Made by a program: the position numbers and the translations under genes. A DNA stretch of 64,000 nt from Flammeovirga kamogawensis (GTDB lineage: Bacteria; Bacteroidota; Bacteroidia; Cytophagales; Flammeovirgaceae). How positions within the stretch are numbered: the first letter of the stretch is position 1; each line of letters opens with the position of its first letter. The DNA is taken from NCBI RefSeq assembly GCF_018736065.1, contig NZ_CP076128.1, positions 4,403,001 to 4,467,000 on the forward strand, in the 5' to 3' direction. The notes under the pieces are model-generated. The model saw nothing but the letters and a program-made list of their open reading frames with translations, did no database searches and was not told where the DNA came from. Below, one piece after another: positions 8,964-18,367 of this stretch.

Positions 8964-9000
8964 AAGCCTTTACAGTTTTAGAATTGTAGAGGCTTTTTTT
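8964..9000 (+). terminator. Intrinsic terminator after manA
   Basis: A 10-bp stem (AAGCCTTTAC with GTAGAGGCTT, one T-G wobble) is followed by seven T. It lies 25 bases after the manA stop. Confidence 0.8.
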
Positions 9001-9066
9001 GTAGATAGGTATTTTATATATTCAGTATGATGATGTTTCTATTGTTTACCCATAATTATCAACGCT

Positions 9067-9507
9067 ATGTATTGCCTTTGCTACACCAGTAAAAAAACTG
9101 CTTCTTTTGATATAAATGAACTGAAAGAGATTCTCATTAAAAGTAGAATCAATAACGAAAAGAAAGACATTACTGGTATTCTCTTACTTATTGATGATTT
9201 GTTTATTCAAATTCTAGAAGGAGAGAAAAAAGATTTGGAACAACTTTATGATGTAATTAAAGTGGATGACCGCCATGATTATATTCAAAAAATATTTTCT
9301 GGTGAAATTGAATCTAGAAACTTTCTAACTTGGTCTATGGGATTCCAGCAGGTGACTTGGGAGGATTTAGAGGAATTAGGTATGGAAAGACAACATGATA
9401 AGAGTTTATCGTTGTCAGAGTATTTTAGACATAAAAGTCATTACTTAATTGAAGTAATTAAGGAATTTAATAAATCATCAGAATTGAAATTAAATTTACC
9501 AAAATAA
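9067..9507 (+). CDS. BLUF-domain blue-light sensor protein
   Basis: A 146-residue protein consisting of one BLUF domain (about residues 1-95) and a short helical C-terminal extension. The flavin-switch residues are all present: Tyr6 (LCYTS), Asn30 (SRINN), Gln48 (FIQILEG), Trp89 and Met91 (WSMGF). Their spacing equals that of AppA (Tyr21, Asn45, Gln63, Trp104, Met106). It is therefore expected to bind FAD and respond to blue light. There is no EAL, GGDEF or DNA-binding output domain, so it must act through a partner protein. It stands alone between manA and the convergent lolA-ftsK pair. Confidence 0.93.
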   Translation: MYCLCYTSKKTASFDINELKEILIKSRINNEKKDITGILLLIDDLFIQILEGEKKDLEQLYDVIKVDDRHDYIQKIFSGEIESRNFLTWSMGFQQVTWEDLEELGMERQHDKSLSLSEYFRHKSHYLIEVIKEFNKSSELKLNLPK

Positions 9508-9548
9508 AAAAACGCCTTGATCTCAAATTGAAATCAAGGCGTTTTTTT
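9506..9548. terminator. Bidirectional intrinsic terminator
   Basis: The stem ACGCCTTGAT/ATCAAGGCGT is flanked by A7 and T7, between the BLUF gene and the convergent lolA-like gene. It is functional in both directions by structure. Confidence 0.9.
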
Positions 9549-9564
9549 AAAATGAAGTTTCTAA

Positions 9565-10224
9565 TTATCTTAAATCAACAACTTCAGCATCTGGATATTT
9601 AGCAGTATCGAAAACAAATTCACTATCACTAACAGAAACATTTTGTTTAAAATTAGTGATTGAGTTTTCGTATCTCATCAAGTTTCCTTTTTCAAAGATT
9701 ACAAATTTAACCAAAGCATGTGTCTTTGGATTAATATGCATTCTAATTTTAAAGAAATTGACTTCTAAACTTTTATCAGGCGAAAGGTCAATGATATCAT
9801 TTCCTTTTGCATCTTTTTCGATATATAAATATTTAAAATTCTTTTCATAGATAGAATAGATTTGAGCTGGAGAGCTTAAAACATCAGTGTCTTCAGCATC
9901 TGCTTCTTCTAATGTTACTTCCTCCATTTCTTGATCATAACGTGATACTGTTTTAGTATCATTATAAATCGTCTGACCATCTAATTGCAATTGGTATTTA
10001 TTACCGCTTACAATTGCTTTCATCTGTATATCTCCAATGGTACCATCTGTAGTACTTATTGCTTCTTGATTGATATCAGCACTAAAAGAGTTTAATCCTT
10101 TATAAAAGGTACTCATTTGGTCGAGTATCTTTTCTGCTTTTTCATCTTGTTGGGCAAATAAATTACCTATTGATAAAACTAAAATGAAAAGGAATGATAA
10201 TATATTTTTGTTGCTTTTAATCAT
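9565..10224 (-). CDS. lolA: LolA-like outer-membrane lipoprotein carrier protein
   Basis: A 219-residue periplasmic protein: signal peptide to about residue 24 (GNLFAQ), then the LolA-type half-barrel, beginning with a helix (ILDQMSTFYKGLNSFSADINQE) and continuing with alternating beta strands. LolA shuttles lipoproteins from the inner to the outer membrane. It lies 72 bases downstream of ftsK in the same direction, a linkage I recall as common in Bacteroidota. The family is divergent, so the assignment rests on fold pattern, length, signal peptide and context. Confidence 0.8.
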   Translation of the reverse strand: MIKSNKNILSFLFILVLSIGNLFAQQDEKAEKILDQMSTFYKGLNSFSADINQEAISTTDGTIGDIQMKAIVSGNKYQLQLDGQTIYNDTKTVSRYDQEMEEVTLEEADAEDTDVLSSPAQIYSIYEKNFKYLYIEKDAKGNDIIDLSPDKSLEVNFFKIRMHINPKTHALVKFVIFEKGNLMRYENSITNFKQNVSVSDSEFVFDTAKYPDAEVVDLR

Positions 10225-10296
10225 AATTTATTAACTAGTTTATAGTAGTTCAAGTGTATTTTACGAGACTTACTATATAAAAAGTTTCATTAAAGG

Positions 10297-13251
10297 TTAT
10301 AAAGTATTTAATACAACCTCTAACTCCATCTCTGTTTTTACATTTACTTGTCTAGCTTTACTACCCTCAAACGGACCTACAATTCCTGCAGCTTCGAGCT
10401 GATCTATAATACGGCCAGCACGGTTATAACCTAAACTTAATTTACGCTGAATTAATGATGTACTACCTTGTTGATGACGCACAAGTAATCTGGCAGCTTC
10501 TTCAAATAGATCGTCTCTATCGTCAACACTACCACCTCCTCCGCCTTTAGAGGCAGGTTGTTCTTCTTCAAACTCAGGTAACATATAAGCAGTAGAAAAA
10601 CCAGTTTGATCTGCAATGAAATCACAAAGTTTTTCTACTTCATCTGTATCAATAAATGCACATTGAAGACGAGTAAGGTCATTACCTGTCGATAATAACA
10701 TATCACCCATACCAATTAATTGATCAGCTCCACCTGCATCTAAAATTGTTCTAGAATCTATTTTAGATGTTACTCTAAATGATAAACGAGCAGGGAAATT
10801 GGCTTTAATCATACCTGTAATAACATCTACTGAAGGACGTTGAGTAGCTACAACTAAATGAATACCAATCGCACGAGCTAATTGTGCTAAACGGGCAATT
10901 GGTCCTTCTATCTCTTTACCAGCTGTCATCATTAAATCAGCAAGTTCATCAATAACAAGAACAATATATGGTAAGAAACGATGTCCCTTTTTAGGGTTTA
11001 ATCTTCTACTACAGAATTTAGCGTTGTATTCTTTAATATTTCGCACTCCTGCAGATTTTAATAAAGAATATCTCATATCCATTTCTGTACAAAGAGAGTT
11101 CAGAATATGGATGGCTTTTTTAGTATCTGTAATAATCGCTTCTTCGGCATCTGGTAAACTAGCTAAGAAGTGACGTTCAATTTTATTGAAAAGTGATAAT
11201 TCAACCTTTTTTGGGTCAATCATCACAAACTTTAATTCTGACGGGTGCTTTCTATAAAGTAAAGAACTAAGCAATACGTTAATACCAACCGACTTACCTT
11301 GACCTGTTGCACCAGCCATTAATAAGTGAGGCATTTTTGCAAGATCTGCAACAAATACTTCGTTAGAAATTGTTCTACCAAAAGCAACAGGTAGGTCCAT
11401 TTTAGCTTTTGCAAACTTCTCAGTTGCCAAAACAGAAGACATAGAAACCATTTCTCTATTGTTGTTTGGTACTTCAATACCAATCGTTCCACGTCCAGGA
11501 ATAGGAGCAATAATACGTATACCTAAAGCAGCTAAGCTTAAAGCAATATCATCTTCTAGATTACGTATTTTTGAAATCTTAATACCAACTTCAGGAACAA
11601 TTTCATAAAGAGTAACAGTAGGACCAATTGTAGCACTAATAGAAGCGATACCAATTTTAAAGTGTCTTAATGTATTTACAATTTTCTCTTTGTTTGCCTC
11701 TAATTCCTCTTTAGTTACTTTAGCTTTACTCTCAACAGGAGGGTGCAAAAGGTCTAAATCGGGATATTTATAATAACTAAGATCAAGCTTTGGATCATAT
11801 TCGTCCATATCTTCGATATTGACAAGTTCATCCGGTTCGTCTTCTATATTCTTTAACACATTTAGATCTGCTTTGTCCACATTCTCTGTTGTAGAGACAT
11901 CAGATAGTTCGTGTGGGTTTTCTACTTTCTCTTTTTTCTTAGGAGGAGTAGGAGGATCTAATTCTATTGTTTCTGATTTTGTTGGTTCTTCTTCAATTTC
12001 AATAATTGGAGGAGTATTCGGAGTTACTTTTTTCTGTTGAGAAGAAGGGTTCGGAGTAGGAGACTCTTTCTTTTCTTCTTTCACAGGAGGCATCTCAGAA
12101 CTTGTATCAGTAGATTGGTGCTTAGAGTAGTTTTGTGTTGGAGGTATCTGATTTGCTCCGTTACCACCTACTTGAACATGCTCAACTTGAATATTTACAT
12201 CAACAGAAATAGGGTCAACTTTAATAGGTTGTTGAGGAACACTTTCTGTTACAATTGGAGTTTCTGGCTCAACTACAGATGGAGGTTGTGTGGCATGAGG
12301 AACGAGACCGGTATCTTGTGTAGTAATGTCTTCTTCAACTTCACTATGGATATCAGTAAGTTCTTCTTCTGTTACGGTTTCACTAGTAAGTGTTGATGCT
12401 TCAATAGCAGTTTCCTCTTCAATAGTATTTTCTAATTCTTCATTTTCCTCAAGTTCTTCTTCCTCAGCATTAGAATCTTTAGGAAGTGTATTTTCTTCCT
12501 CTTCAGATGTAGAGTTTATTATAGAGTTAGTTGAATATCTATTTTTAGTGACTTTACCAATTACTTTTGATACGGCATTGAATTTAACAATATATACACC
12601 ATGAATAAGTACAGCTAAGATGAGGAAAATAACAGTTCCCCAACCTATAAGACTATACAAACCATCAGCTACAGTTAGACCTATTTTACCACATAAGAAT
12701 CCTAAAATATTAGGAGTGTCTTTTATTACTACATAATATCCAAGCAATACACTTGTCCAAAGCATGTAAAAAAGGCAAATGTAACCTAGTTTTCTAAACT
12801 TAATAAGTTTCCCATTTCCTTGAGTAAATAATTCATACCCTGCAGAGAATAGCATAGGAATGAGAAGAATAGAACCAAGACCAAACATGTTATAAACTAA
12901 AAGGTGAGACAAAGACGCACCTAAAAGTCCTAACCAGTTTTGAACTTCTTTTCCAGATGAAATAAGATTCGTTATTCCACCTACATTTTCAATAATACTC
13001 TGATCGGCTTTCCCTGTAAATACAAAAGAAAGCAATGCTAAACAGGTATAAACAGAAAGAAAAATTAGAGATAAACCAATACTAGTTTGAAGTCGTGGGT
13101 CTTTCAGTTTGTTATTATCGAAACTCATCTTAGGCACTTTTAATCGTACAGGCCTTTCCGTTTCTTCAGCGTGGGGAGTAGCTGAAGATTGTGGTACCGA
13201 TGAGGGTTTATATATATTTTTTCGTACGTTCTTTTTAGGTTCTGAAGCCAT
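10297..13251 (-). CDS. ftsK: DNA translocase FtsK
   Basis: A 984-residue FtsK/SpoIIIE translocase. It has four N-terminal membrane segments (about residues 58-230), a long acidic and proline-rich linker (about 240-490), the alpha/beta RecA-like motor with Walker A GATGQGKSVG at about 645-654 and Walker B near VLVIDELADLM, and the C-terminal gamma winged helix (about 915-984; GSTSLIQRKLSLGYNRAGRI) that reads KOPS-like sites. It pumps chromosome ends apart at the division septum and supports dimer resolution. The order in this strand is ftsK then lolA. The Glu/Thr-rich linker creates long spurious open frames on the other strand. Confidence 0.95.
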   Translation of the reverse strand: MASEPKKNVRKNIYKPSSVPQSSATPHAEETERPVRLKVPKMSFDNNKLKDPRLQTSIGLSLIFLSVYTCLALLSFVFTGKADQSIIENVGGITNLISSGKEVQNWLGLLGASLSHLLVYNMFGLGSILLIPMLFSAGYELFTQGNGKLIKFRKLGYICLFYMLWTSVLLGYYVVIKDTPNILGFLCGKIGLTVADGLYSLIGWGTVIFLILAVLIHGVYIVKFNAVSKVIGKVTKNRYSTNSIINSTSEEEENTLPKDSNAEEEELEENEELENTIEEETAIEASTLTSETVTEEELTDIHSEVEEDITTQDTGLVPHATQPPSVVEPETPIVTESVPQQPIKVDPISVDVNIQVEHVQVGGNGANQIPPTQNYSKHQSTDTSSEMPPVKEEKKESPTPNPSSQQKKVTPNTPPIIEIEEEPTKSETIELDPPTPPKKKEKVENPHELSDVSTTENVDKADLNVLKNIEDEPDELVNIEDMDEYDPKLDLSYYKYPDLDLLHPPVESKAKVTKEELEANKEKIVNTLRHFKIGIASISATIGPTVTLYEIVPEVGIKISKIRNLEDDIALSLAALGIRIIAPIPGRGTIGIEVPNNNREMVSMSSVLATEKFAKAKMDLPVAFGRTISNEVFVADLAKMPHLLMAGATGQGKSVGINVLLSSLLYRKHPSELKFVMIDPKKVELSLFNKIERHFLASLPDAEEAIITDTKKAIHILNSLCTEMDMRYSLLKSAGVRNIKEYNAKFCSRRLNPKKGHRFLPYIVLVIDELADLMMTAGKEIEGPIARLAQLARAIGIHLVVATQRPSVDVITGMIKANFPARLSFRVTSKIDSRTILDAGGADQLIGMGDMLLSTGNDLTRLQCAFIDTDEVEKLCDFIADQTGFSTAYMLPEFEEEQPASKGGGGGSVDDRDDLFEEAARLLVRHQQGSTSLIQRKLSLGYNRAGRIIDQLEAAGIVGPFEGSKARQVNVKTEMELEVVLNTL

Positions 13252-13357
13252 ATTTTATTTTACTTGAGGCTGACAGTTTAAAAAATTTATTTTTGGCTTT
13301 TTAAACCAATCCAAAATTAAAATAATTTAATGTCAATTGGAATTATATTTTACTTGA

Positions 13358-14827
13358 TTAAGACTTTAATTGATGAATTACATTCATTTTTAAGTTATAA
13401 AGAGTACTTTCCAGTCCTACAGGATATTCATGTGGATGGTAAAATCTTTTTATACTGTCGTCAAGCTGAGATAATTCCTTTACTGTTTTAAGTTGAATAC
13501 TATGAATAGATGGTGAATTATAGACCAATTTACCATTTTCGAAGATAGGAATAAGTAAATCTTCATAATTTTTTGATTTATCTATTTTCTTAGATCGAAT
13601 TCCATTATTAGGATCAATAAGTATAGGATTACTACTGATTTCATCTTCTTGGTTAAAAATCATATCAGCATTAAATTTGCCATTAGAGTTTTTAAACCTC
13701 CTGACTTGTAAAATCCCTGGTGTAGAAATTTTATTTATCTGTTCTGATAATTTCACTTTGTATTGCCATTCTTCCTTTTCATTTTGAATAGCACTTAATT
13801 TATACACACCTCCAAGTGCAGGTTGATCATAAGAAGTTACCAACTTTGTTCCTACACCCCAAACATTTATTTTTGCATTTTGTTCAATCTTCAAACTATT
13901 GATTAAATACTCGTCTAAATCATTACTTGCTACAATAGATGCTTGCGTAAAACCAGCAGCATCAAGTAATTTACGTGCTTCTATACTTAAATAAGATAAG
14001 TCACCAGAGTCTAAGCGAATACCATTCATTGTATATCCTTTTTCCTTTAAAGAATTACCTACAATAATAGCTTTTTTTACACCTTCAAGGGTATTATAAG
14101 TATCTACAAGAAAAATACAATTACTAGGCATTACATCAGCATATGCTTTAAATGCTTGTAGTTCATCATCATAAGACATAATCCAACTATGTGCATGAGT
14201 GCCTTTAACGGGTATGTCTAAAAGTTTGGCAGCTAATACATTAGATGTTGCATTAAAACCACCAATATACGCTGCTCTAGTAGCAGAAATACCACCGTCA
14301 ATTCCTTGTGCTCTTCTTAAACCAAATTCTAATAATTGATCATCTTTAGCTGCAATTCTTAACCTTGCAGCTTTTGTAGCAATTAATGTTTGGAAATTGA
14401 TGATATTAAGAAGAGCTGTTTCTATTAATTGGCATTGAAGTAAACTTCCTTTTACTCTAATAAAAGGTTCGTTCGGAAAAATTATTGTTCCTTCTTCAAT
14501 TGCATGAATTGTAAGATCAAATTTTAAGTTTCTTAGGTACTCTAAAAAATCAGCCTCAAATAATGGTTTGCCTTCTGCGTCTGTAATAGTACCAAGATAT
14601 TCAATATCATCATCAGCAAAAGAAAAGTTATTTAAAAAATCGATAACATAGGCTAAACCAGCATTTAAAGCAAAACCACCTTTAAAAGGAGATTTTCTAA
14701 AATAACCATGAAAAACAGCCTTTTTTTCAGCAAAACCTTTCTTCCAATAGCCATAAGCCATTGTAATTTGGTAAAGATCTGTGAGTAATGTTAAAGAAGT
14801 TCTATATAAGTCTTGTGAAATATTCAT
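13358..14827 (-). CDS. pncB: Nicotinate phosphoribosyltransferase
   Basis: A 489-residue enzyme of NAD salvage, converting nicotinate and PRPP to nicotinate mononucleotide with ATP. Family hallmarks are the opening LLTDLYQITMAYGYWK, the FGLRRAQG segment, GTHAHSWIM, the DSGDLSYLS PRPP/phosphate region and GVGTKLVTSYDQPALGGVYK. Length matches the longer Firmicutes/Bacteroidota type. It is followed by ftsK in the same direction with a 106-base gap that shows no terminator. The gene is transcribed divergently from the membrane GAF protein. Confidence 0.93.
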   Translation of the reverse strand: MNISQDLYRTSLTLLTDLYQITMAYGYWKKGFAEKKAVFHGYFRKSPFKGGFALNAGLAYVIDFLNNFSFADDDIEYLGTITDAEGKPLFEADFLEYLRNLKFDLTIHAIEEGTIIFPNEPFIRVKGSLLQCQLIETALLNIINFQTLIATKAARLRIAAKDDQLLEFGLRRAQGIDGGISATRAAYIGGFNATSNVLAAKLLDIPVKGTHAHSWIMSYDDELQAFKAYADVMPSNCIFLVDTYNTLEGVKKAIIVGNSLKEKGYTMNGIRLDSGDLSYLSIEARKLLDAAGFTQASIVASNDLDEYLINSLKIEQNAKINVWGVGTKLVTSYDQPALGGVYKLSAIQNEKEEWQYKVKLSEQINKISTPGILQVRRFKNSNGKFNADMIFNQEDEISSNPILIDPNNGIRSKKIDKSKNYEDLLIPIFENGKLVYNSPSIHSIQLKTVKELSQLDDSIKRFYHPHEYPVGLESTLYNLKMNVIHQLKS

Positions 14828-14971
14828 TTATAGCATGATTTTTTATACTATGAAAATTGAATTTACGTTTCTTTTTTGAGTGATAAAATTTCTTAAGAGA
14901 TTAAACGGCACTAATTAAGCATCAAAATGTCTTTTTAAAGGCAAAAAATATAAAGGTTTAGCATTGTAAAA

Positions 14972-16339
14972 ATGAATATTTTTCAACAAATTTTTAATAT
15001 AGGAATAGATAAAAATGTATTTGGAATCACTAGAGAAAAAGTGATTACAACAAATCAGTTTGCATTTTATCTCACAATATTTCAGGTCTTTTATTTGATC
15101 TTGGCTATCATTAAAGTTCCTGTATTAATCCAATGGCCACTAATGGGTATTTTGGGTAACCTAGCAGTATTAGCACTTAATCATCTTCGCTTATATAGTT
15201 TATCGAGGATATTAATGAGTACTATTCCAATGGCTGTTGTGGTAATTTACAATTCTTACCTTACACCATTCGATGCTGCACCAAGAGTATCAGGATACAT
15301 AATTGCCGTTGTACATCTATTAATACCTTTTTTAATTTTTGATGTAAAAGAAAGATATTATCAGTGGACGCTATTTTTTCTATTAGGAGCGGTAGTACTG
15401 AGTATGTTTCATTTATCAGATCTTCTAGTAGATCCACTCGTAGATTATGATAAAATGTATGCTCCAAAATCTAAAAGAGGAGTTATAATTGGTATAATTG
15501 GTTTTGCTGTTTTACTGTATTTAATGCAGAAAGAACGTATGCGTTACCGTTTAGAAAGTGAAAGGTTAACAGCTGAAAGTTTAAAAAGAAATCAACTTTT
15601 AGAAGCTTCAGAGAAAGGATTAAGAGATGCATTAGATAAGGTTAAACTTACTAAAGTACAAGATGAAAATAGAACATGGAATACTCAGAAAATATCAGAA
15701 TTTAATGATTTAACACGTTCAGTCGAAAATTTAGAAGATCTTATTGACCAGTCTGTTAGCTTTTTAGCAAGAGAATTAAACCTCAATCAAGTAGCTATTT
15801 ACTCTAAAGTAGAGGATAAAGAAAGAGGAGATTACCTTAGAAGACAGTCTGTTTTTGCTTACGATAGAAAAAAATATCTCAATGCAAATAAAATAGAGCA
15901 AGGTGAAGGATTAATTGGACAATGTTTTATTGAACGTAAGCCAATTATTTTAGAAGAAGTACCAAGAGGATATTTAAATATAAGCTCTGGGTTAGGTGAT
16001 TCTACAGCCTCGTTTGTTGCTATTTACCCATTACTAGCTTACGATAAAATTGAAGGAGTTATTGAAGTTGCTAGTTTTAATGTTTTGTCAGATTATAAAT
16101 TACAGTTCTTAAAAAGAGTTTGTGAAAGTCTTGCAATTACCATATTAAACAAGCTAGCATCAGAAAAATTAAAGGTATTATTACAAACTTCTCAAGAGCA
16201 AGCAGAACAAATGAGAGCTCAAGAAGAAGAAATGCGTCAGAATTTAGAAGAGATGCAGGCTACTCAAGAAGAATTAAATAGAAAAGAACTTGATTATTTG
16301 AATGAAATTGAACGCTTAAAGATGTTGAGTAACGATTAA
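14972..16339 (+). CDS. Membrane-anchored GAF-domain sensor protein without output domain
   Basis: A 455-residue protein with about six N-terminal transmembrane helices (residues 28-185), a coiled-coil connector (about 190-245), a GAF domain (about 250-395, with GEGLIGQCF and the VIEVASF strand) and a C-terminal Gln/Glu-rich coiled coil (about 400-450; MRAQEEEMRQNLEEMQATQE). It resembles sensory proteins abundant in Cytophagales in which such coils connect to kinase or phosphatase domains, but here the protein ends after the coil. It may work by oligomerising with a separate partner. The ligand is unknown. Confidence 0.8.
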   Translation: MNIFQQIFNIGIDKNVFGITREKVITTNQFAFYLTIFQVFYLILAIIKVPVLIQWPLMGILGNLAVLALNHLRLYSLSRILMSTIPMAVVVIYNSYLTPFDAAPRVSGYIIAVVHLLIPFLIFDVKERYYQWTLFFLLGAVVLSMFHLSDLLVDPLVDYDKMYAPKSKRGVIIGIIGFAVLLYLMQKERMRYRLESERLTAESLKRNQLLEASEKGLRDALDKVKLTKVQDENRTWNTQKISEFNDLTRSVENLEDLIDQSVSFLARELNLNQVAIYSKVEDKERGDYLRRQSVFAYDRKKYLNANKIEQGEGLIGQCFIERKPIILEEVPRGYLNISSGLGDSTASFVAIYPLLAYDKIEGVIEVASFNVLSDYKLQFLKRVCESLAITILNKLASEKLKVLLQTSQEQAEQMRAQEEEMRQNLEEMQATQEELNRKELDYLNEIERLKMLSND

Positions 16340-16393
16340 AAAAGCCTTTTTTGATATAATTTAAGCAGTTTTTGAAAATAAAAAGCTATTACT

Positions 16394-16424
16394 CTTGTAA
16401 ATTGGTAGAGTTTATATACTTTTG
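16394..16424 (+). promoter_or_regulatory. Bacteroidota-type promoter
   Basis: CTTG, a 19-base spacer and TACTTTTG match TTTG-N19-TAnnTTTG with a single mismatch. The expected start is near 16431, giving a leader of about 67 bases for the gene at 16498. Confidence 0.6.
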
Positions 16425-16497
16425 TGTATGGCAATTATAAATCAGTTATATTTATAAGGTCATCAAAATTAAATGTCCACATCAAATTTTTAGTCCA

Positions 16498-17004
16498 ATG
16501 AGTTATAATTTTTACAAAGAAACAAGCGTACCGGTAGGTGAAAAATTAAGAAATAATCCAATAGGAGTTGTTTACGGTTTTGAAGCATATGCAGCAGGTG
16601 AAACGAAAATGTCAATGTTTTCTGATGACCAAAAAGAGCAGCTAAATGTTATTTGTGATAGAATTTTAATGAATTTGGCAGCTAACCCTGATAGAATCTA
16701 TAGAATTTCTTTAGAGGGTAGAGGACAGGCTTCTGGAGAGGCAGATAACCGCAATCTTAAACTAGCTAGTTTGAGAGGTAAATATATGCGTGATGTAGCA
16801 TATAAATACATATTGTCTTATGAAAAAGAGGGGCAAACAATTGCATCTTTTATTTTGTCAGGACAATTAACATTAAGAGTAATTGATATTAAGCCATTCT
16901 ATGATATTGAAAAAGGAAGAATATTATGGGCAGATGGTAAAGCTGGAGATCGTAAATTCCAAAGATCGAAAGTGAATGTATATTATGAGACAAAATTGAA
17001 ATAG
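16498..17004 (+). CDS. Conserved-looking protein with a possible OmpA-like motif, unknown function
   Basis: A 168-residue protein with no signal peptide or membrane segment. The segment at about residues 65-100 (IYRISLEGRG then NRNLKLASLRGKYMRDV) echoes the OmpA C-terminal peptidoglycan-binding pattern (a beta strand ending in a G-H/R-T/G turn, then N-x-x-L-S-x-x-R-A-x-x-V), but the family's conserved Asp is not obvious and the protein appears cytoplasmic. I do not recognise a named family. It has its own promoter and terminator, so it is a single-gene unit. Confidence 0.7.
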   Translation: MSYNFYKETSVPVGEKLRNNPIGVVYGFEAYAAGETKMSMFSDDQKEQLNVICDRILMNLAANPDRIYRISLEGRGQASGEADNRNLKLASLRGKYMRDVAYKYILSYEKEGQTIASFILSGQLTLRVIDIKPFYDIEKGRILWADGKAGDRKFQRSKVNVYYETKLK

Positions 17005-17030
17005 TGCAAAACTGGACATTTTGGACTCAT

Positions 17031-17066
17031 TAAAAAGGCTACTTCGGAAACGAGGTAGCCTTTTTT
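17031..17066. terminator. Bidirectional intrinsic terminator
   Basis: The stem GGCTACTTCG/CGAGGTAGCC (one wobble) closes a GAAA tetraloop, with A5 on the left and T6 on the right. It serves the gene ending at 17004 and the convergent one ending at 17071. Confidence 0.88.
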
Positions 17067-17070
17067 ATAT

Positions 17071-17484
17071 TTATGAACTCATGTGATAATCTATTCCATT
17101 CCATAAAACGGAAAGCCCTCCAGCATATTCAGTTATAGAAACACTTTGTGCTTTTTCTCCTTTTTTATAAAATGTTACTACACTTGGAGTTTCTTGATTT
17201 GTTATAGGATAGAAGTCTTTTAAAACTTCCTCGTGGAATGAACCACTTTTATCTTTAAAAGATAAGATTAGTTCTCCAGAATTTTTACGGTAAGTAACGT
17301 GTACTTTAACTTCTGAAGTATGCCCAAACTCAACAATAAAGAGCTGAATTTTATCTTCAAATTTACCACCTTGATTTACAAAGCTACTAAGTAGTGGATA
17401 TGGCTCTTCTGCATTTTGCCCTAAAACTAATGGTGAGATAAAGAGAAAAAGTAAGGTTACTAGATTTTTAAGTTGATGTTTCAT
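17071..17484 (-). CDS. Exported protein of unknown function
   Basis: A 137-residue protein with a clear signal peptide (hydrophobic core then LVLGQ near residue 23). The mature part of about 114 residues is beta-rich with no recognised motif. It has no cysteine at the cleavage point, so it is periplasmic or secreted rather than a lipoprotein. It is a single gene with its own terminator. Function not recognised. Confidence 0.65.
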   Translation of the reverse strand: MKHQLKNLVTLLFLFISPLVLGQNAEEPYPLLSSFVNQGGKFEDKIQLFIVEFGHTSEVKVHVTYRKNSGELILSFKDKSGSFHEEVLKDFYPITNQETPSVVTFYKKGEKAQSVSITEYAGGLSVLWNGIDYHMSS

Positions 17485-17686
17485 AAGGGGTTAATAATCT
17501 TTTGAGTAAGTGCTAATTGTACAAGAAACAATACTATAACAAGAATTAAAACTGAATCGTCGGTGTTTATTTATTAAATGATGCTATTTCTTTTTTATGT
17601 GCTAAGTAAAATAATATTTTATAATCTTTATCTTCTTATTAAATTGGAGCACTCAATTTTTTATATAACAAACTTTTCAATCTACA

Positions 17687-18265
17687 ATGAGTAAGAGCAA
17701 AGAATATTCTGGAGCACATAGGTTGCTACATTGGCTTATAGCATTTAGCATGTTATTTATGCTACTCACAATTTTTTTACGCCTTAATTGGATGAATAAA
17801 TATGTGATGAGTGATATCCTAACTGAGCAGCTTACTAAAATAGGTGTAGCAATAACAGAAAAGCAATCTGTAAAAATTGCAAAAGTAATAAGAGGAAATA
17901 TGTTTGAATGGCATATTTATGTAGGCTATTTATTAATTGGCTTGTATTCATTACGTTTAGCATTAAATGCGAAGATGCACGGGTTAAAGTTTTCTAACTT
18001 AACATCTTCTTCAATTCCAGCAAAAGAGAAATTTCAATCATGGGTATATACTATTTTCTATGTTTGCGTAGGAGGATCTCTAATAACAGGTACTTGTATT
18101 GTAAATGATATAGGACCCCATAAATTATTAGAAGATATCCATAAATTATCTCTTTACTATTTAGTTACTTTTGTAGTGTTACACTTTGCAGGAATTGTAA
18201 TTGGAGAGTTTACAGATAAGCCGAATAGTGTTTCGGAAATGATACACGGAAAACAAGAGGATTAA
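17687..18265 (+). CDS. Cytochrome b561-like di-haem membrane protein
   Basis: A 192-residue protein with four transmembrane helices. His residues lie where this family binds two b-type haems: HRLLHW near residue 10-15, FEWHIYVGYLLIG near 86, and two histidines in the last helices (HKLSLYYLVTFVVLHFAG). This is the cytochrome b561/Ni-hydrogenase cytochrome b fold, used to pass electrons between the quinone pool and periplasmic or cytosolic partners. No dedicated oxidoreductase partner is adjacent, so its electron donor and acceptor are unknown. Confidence 0.82.
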   Translation: MSKSKEYSGAHRLLHWLIAFSMLFMLLTIFLRLNWMNKYVMSDILTEQLTKIGVAITEKQSVKIAKVIRGNMFEWHIYVGYLLIGLYSLRLALNAKMHGLKFSNLTSSSIPAKEKFQSWVYTIFYVCVGGSLITGTCIVNDIGPHKLLEDIHKLSLYYLVTFVVLHFAGIVIGEFTDKPNSVSEMIHGKQED

Positions 18266-18367
18266 TATTTTAGTTAATATTTTTAGACCATTAAATATTT
18301 TATATTAATAATGGTAAAAAGGTAATATTAATCATATATATTCGCGGTAGACTTAAACTTTATTATT

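Noticed and set aside
12037-12396. 119-residue open frame opposite the ftsK linker
   Set aside because: It is antisense to the repetitive Glu/Thr-rich linker of ftsK, which suppresses stop codons on the other strand. It shows no motif.
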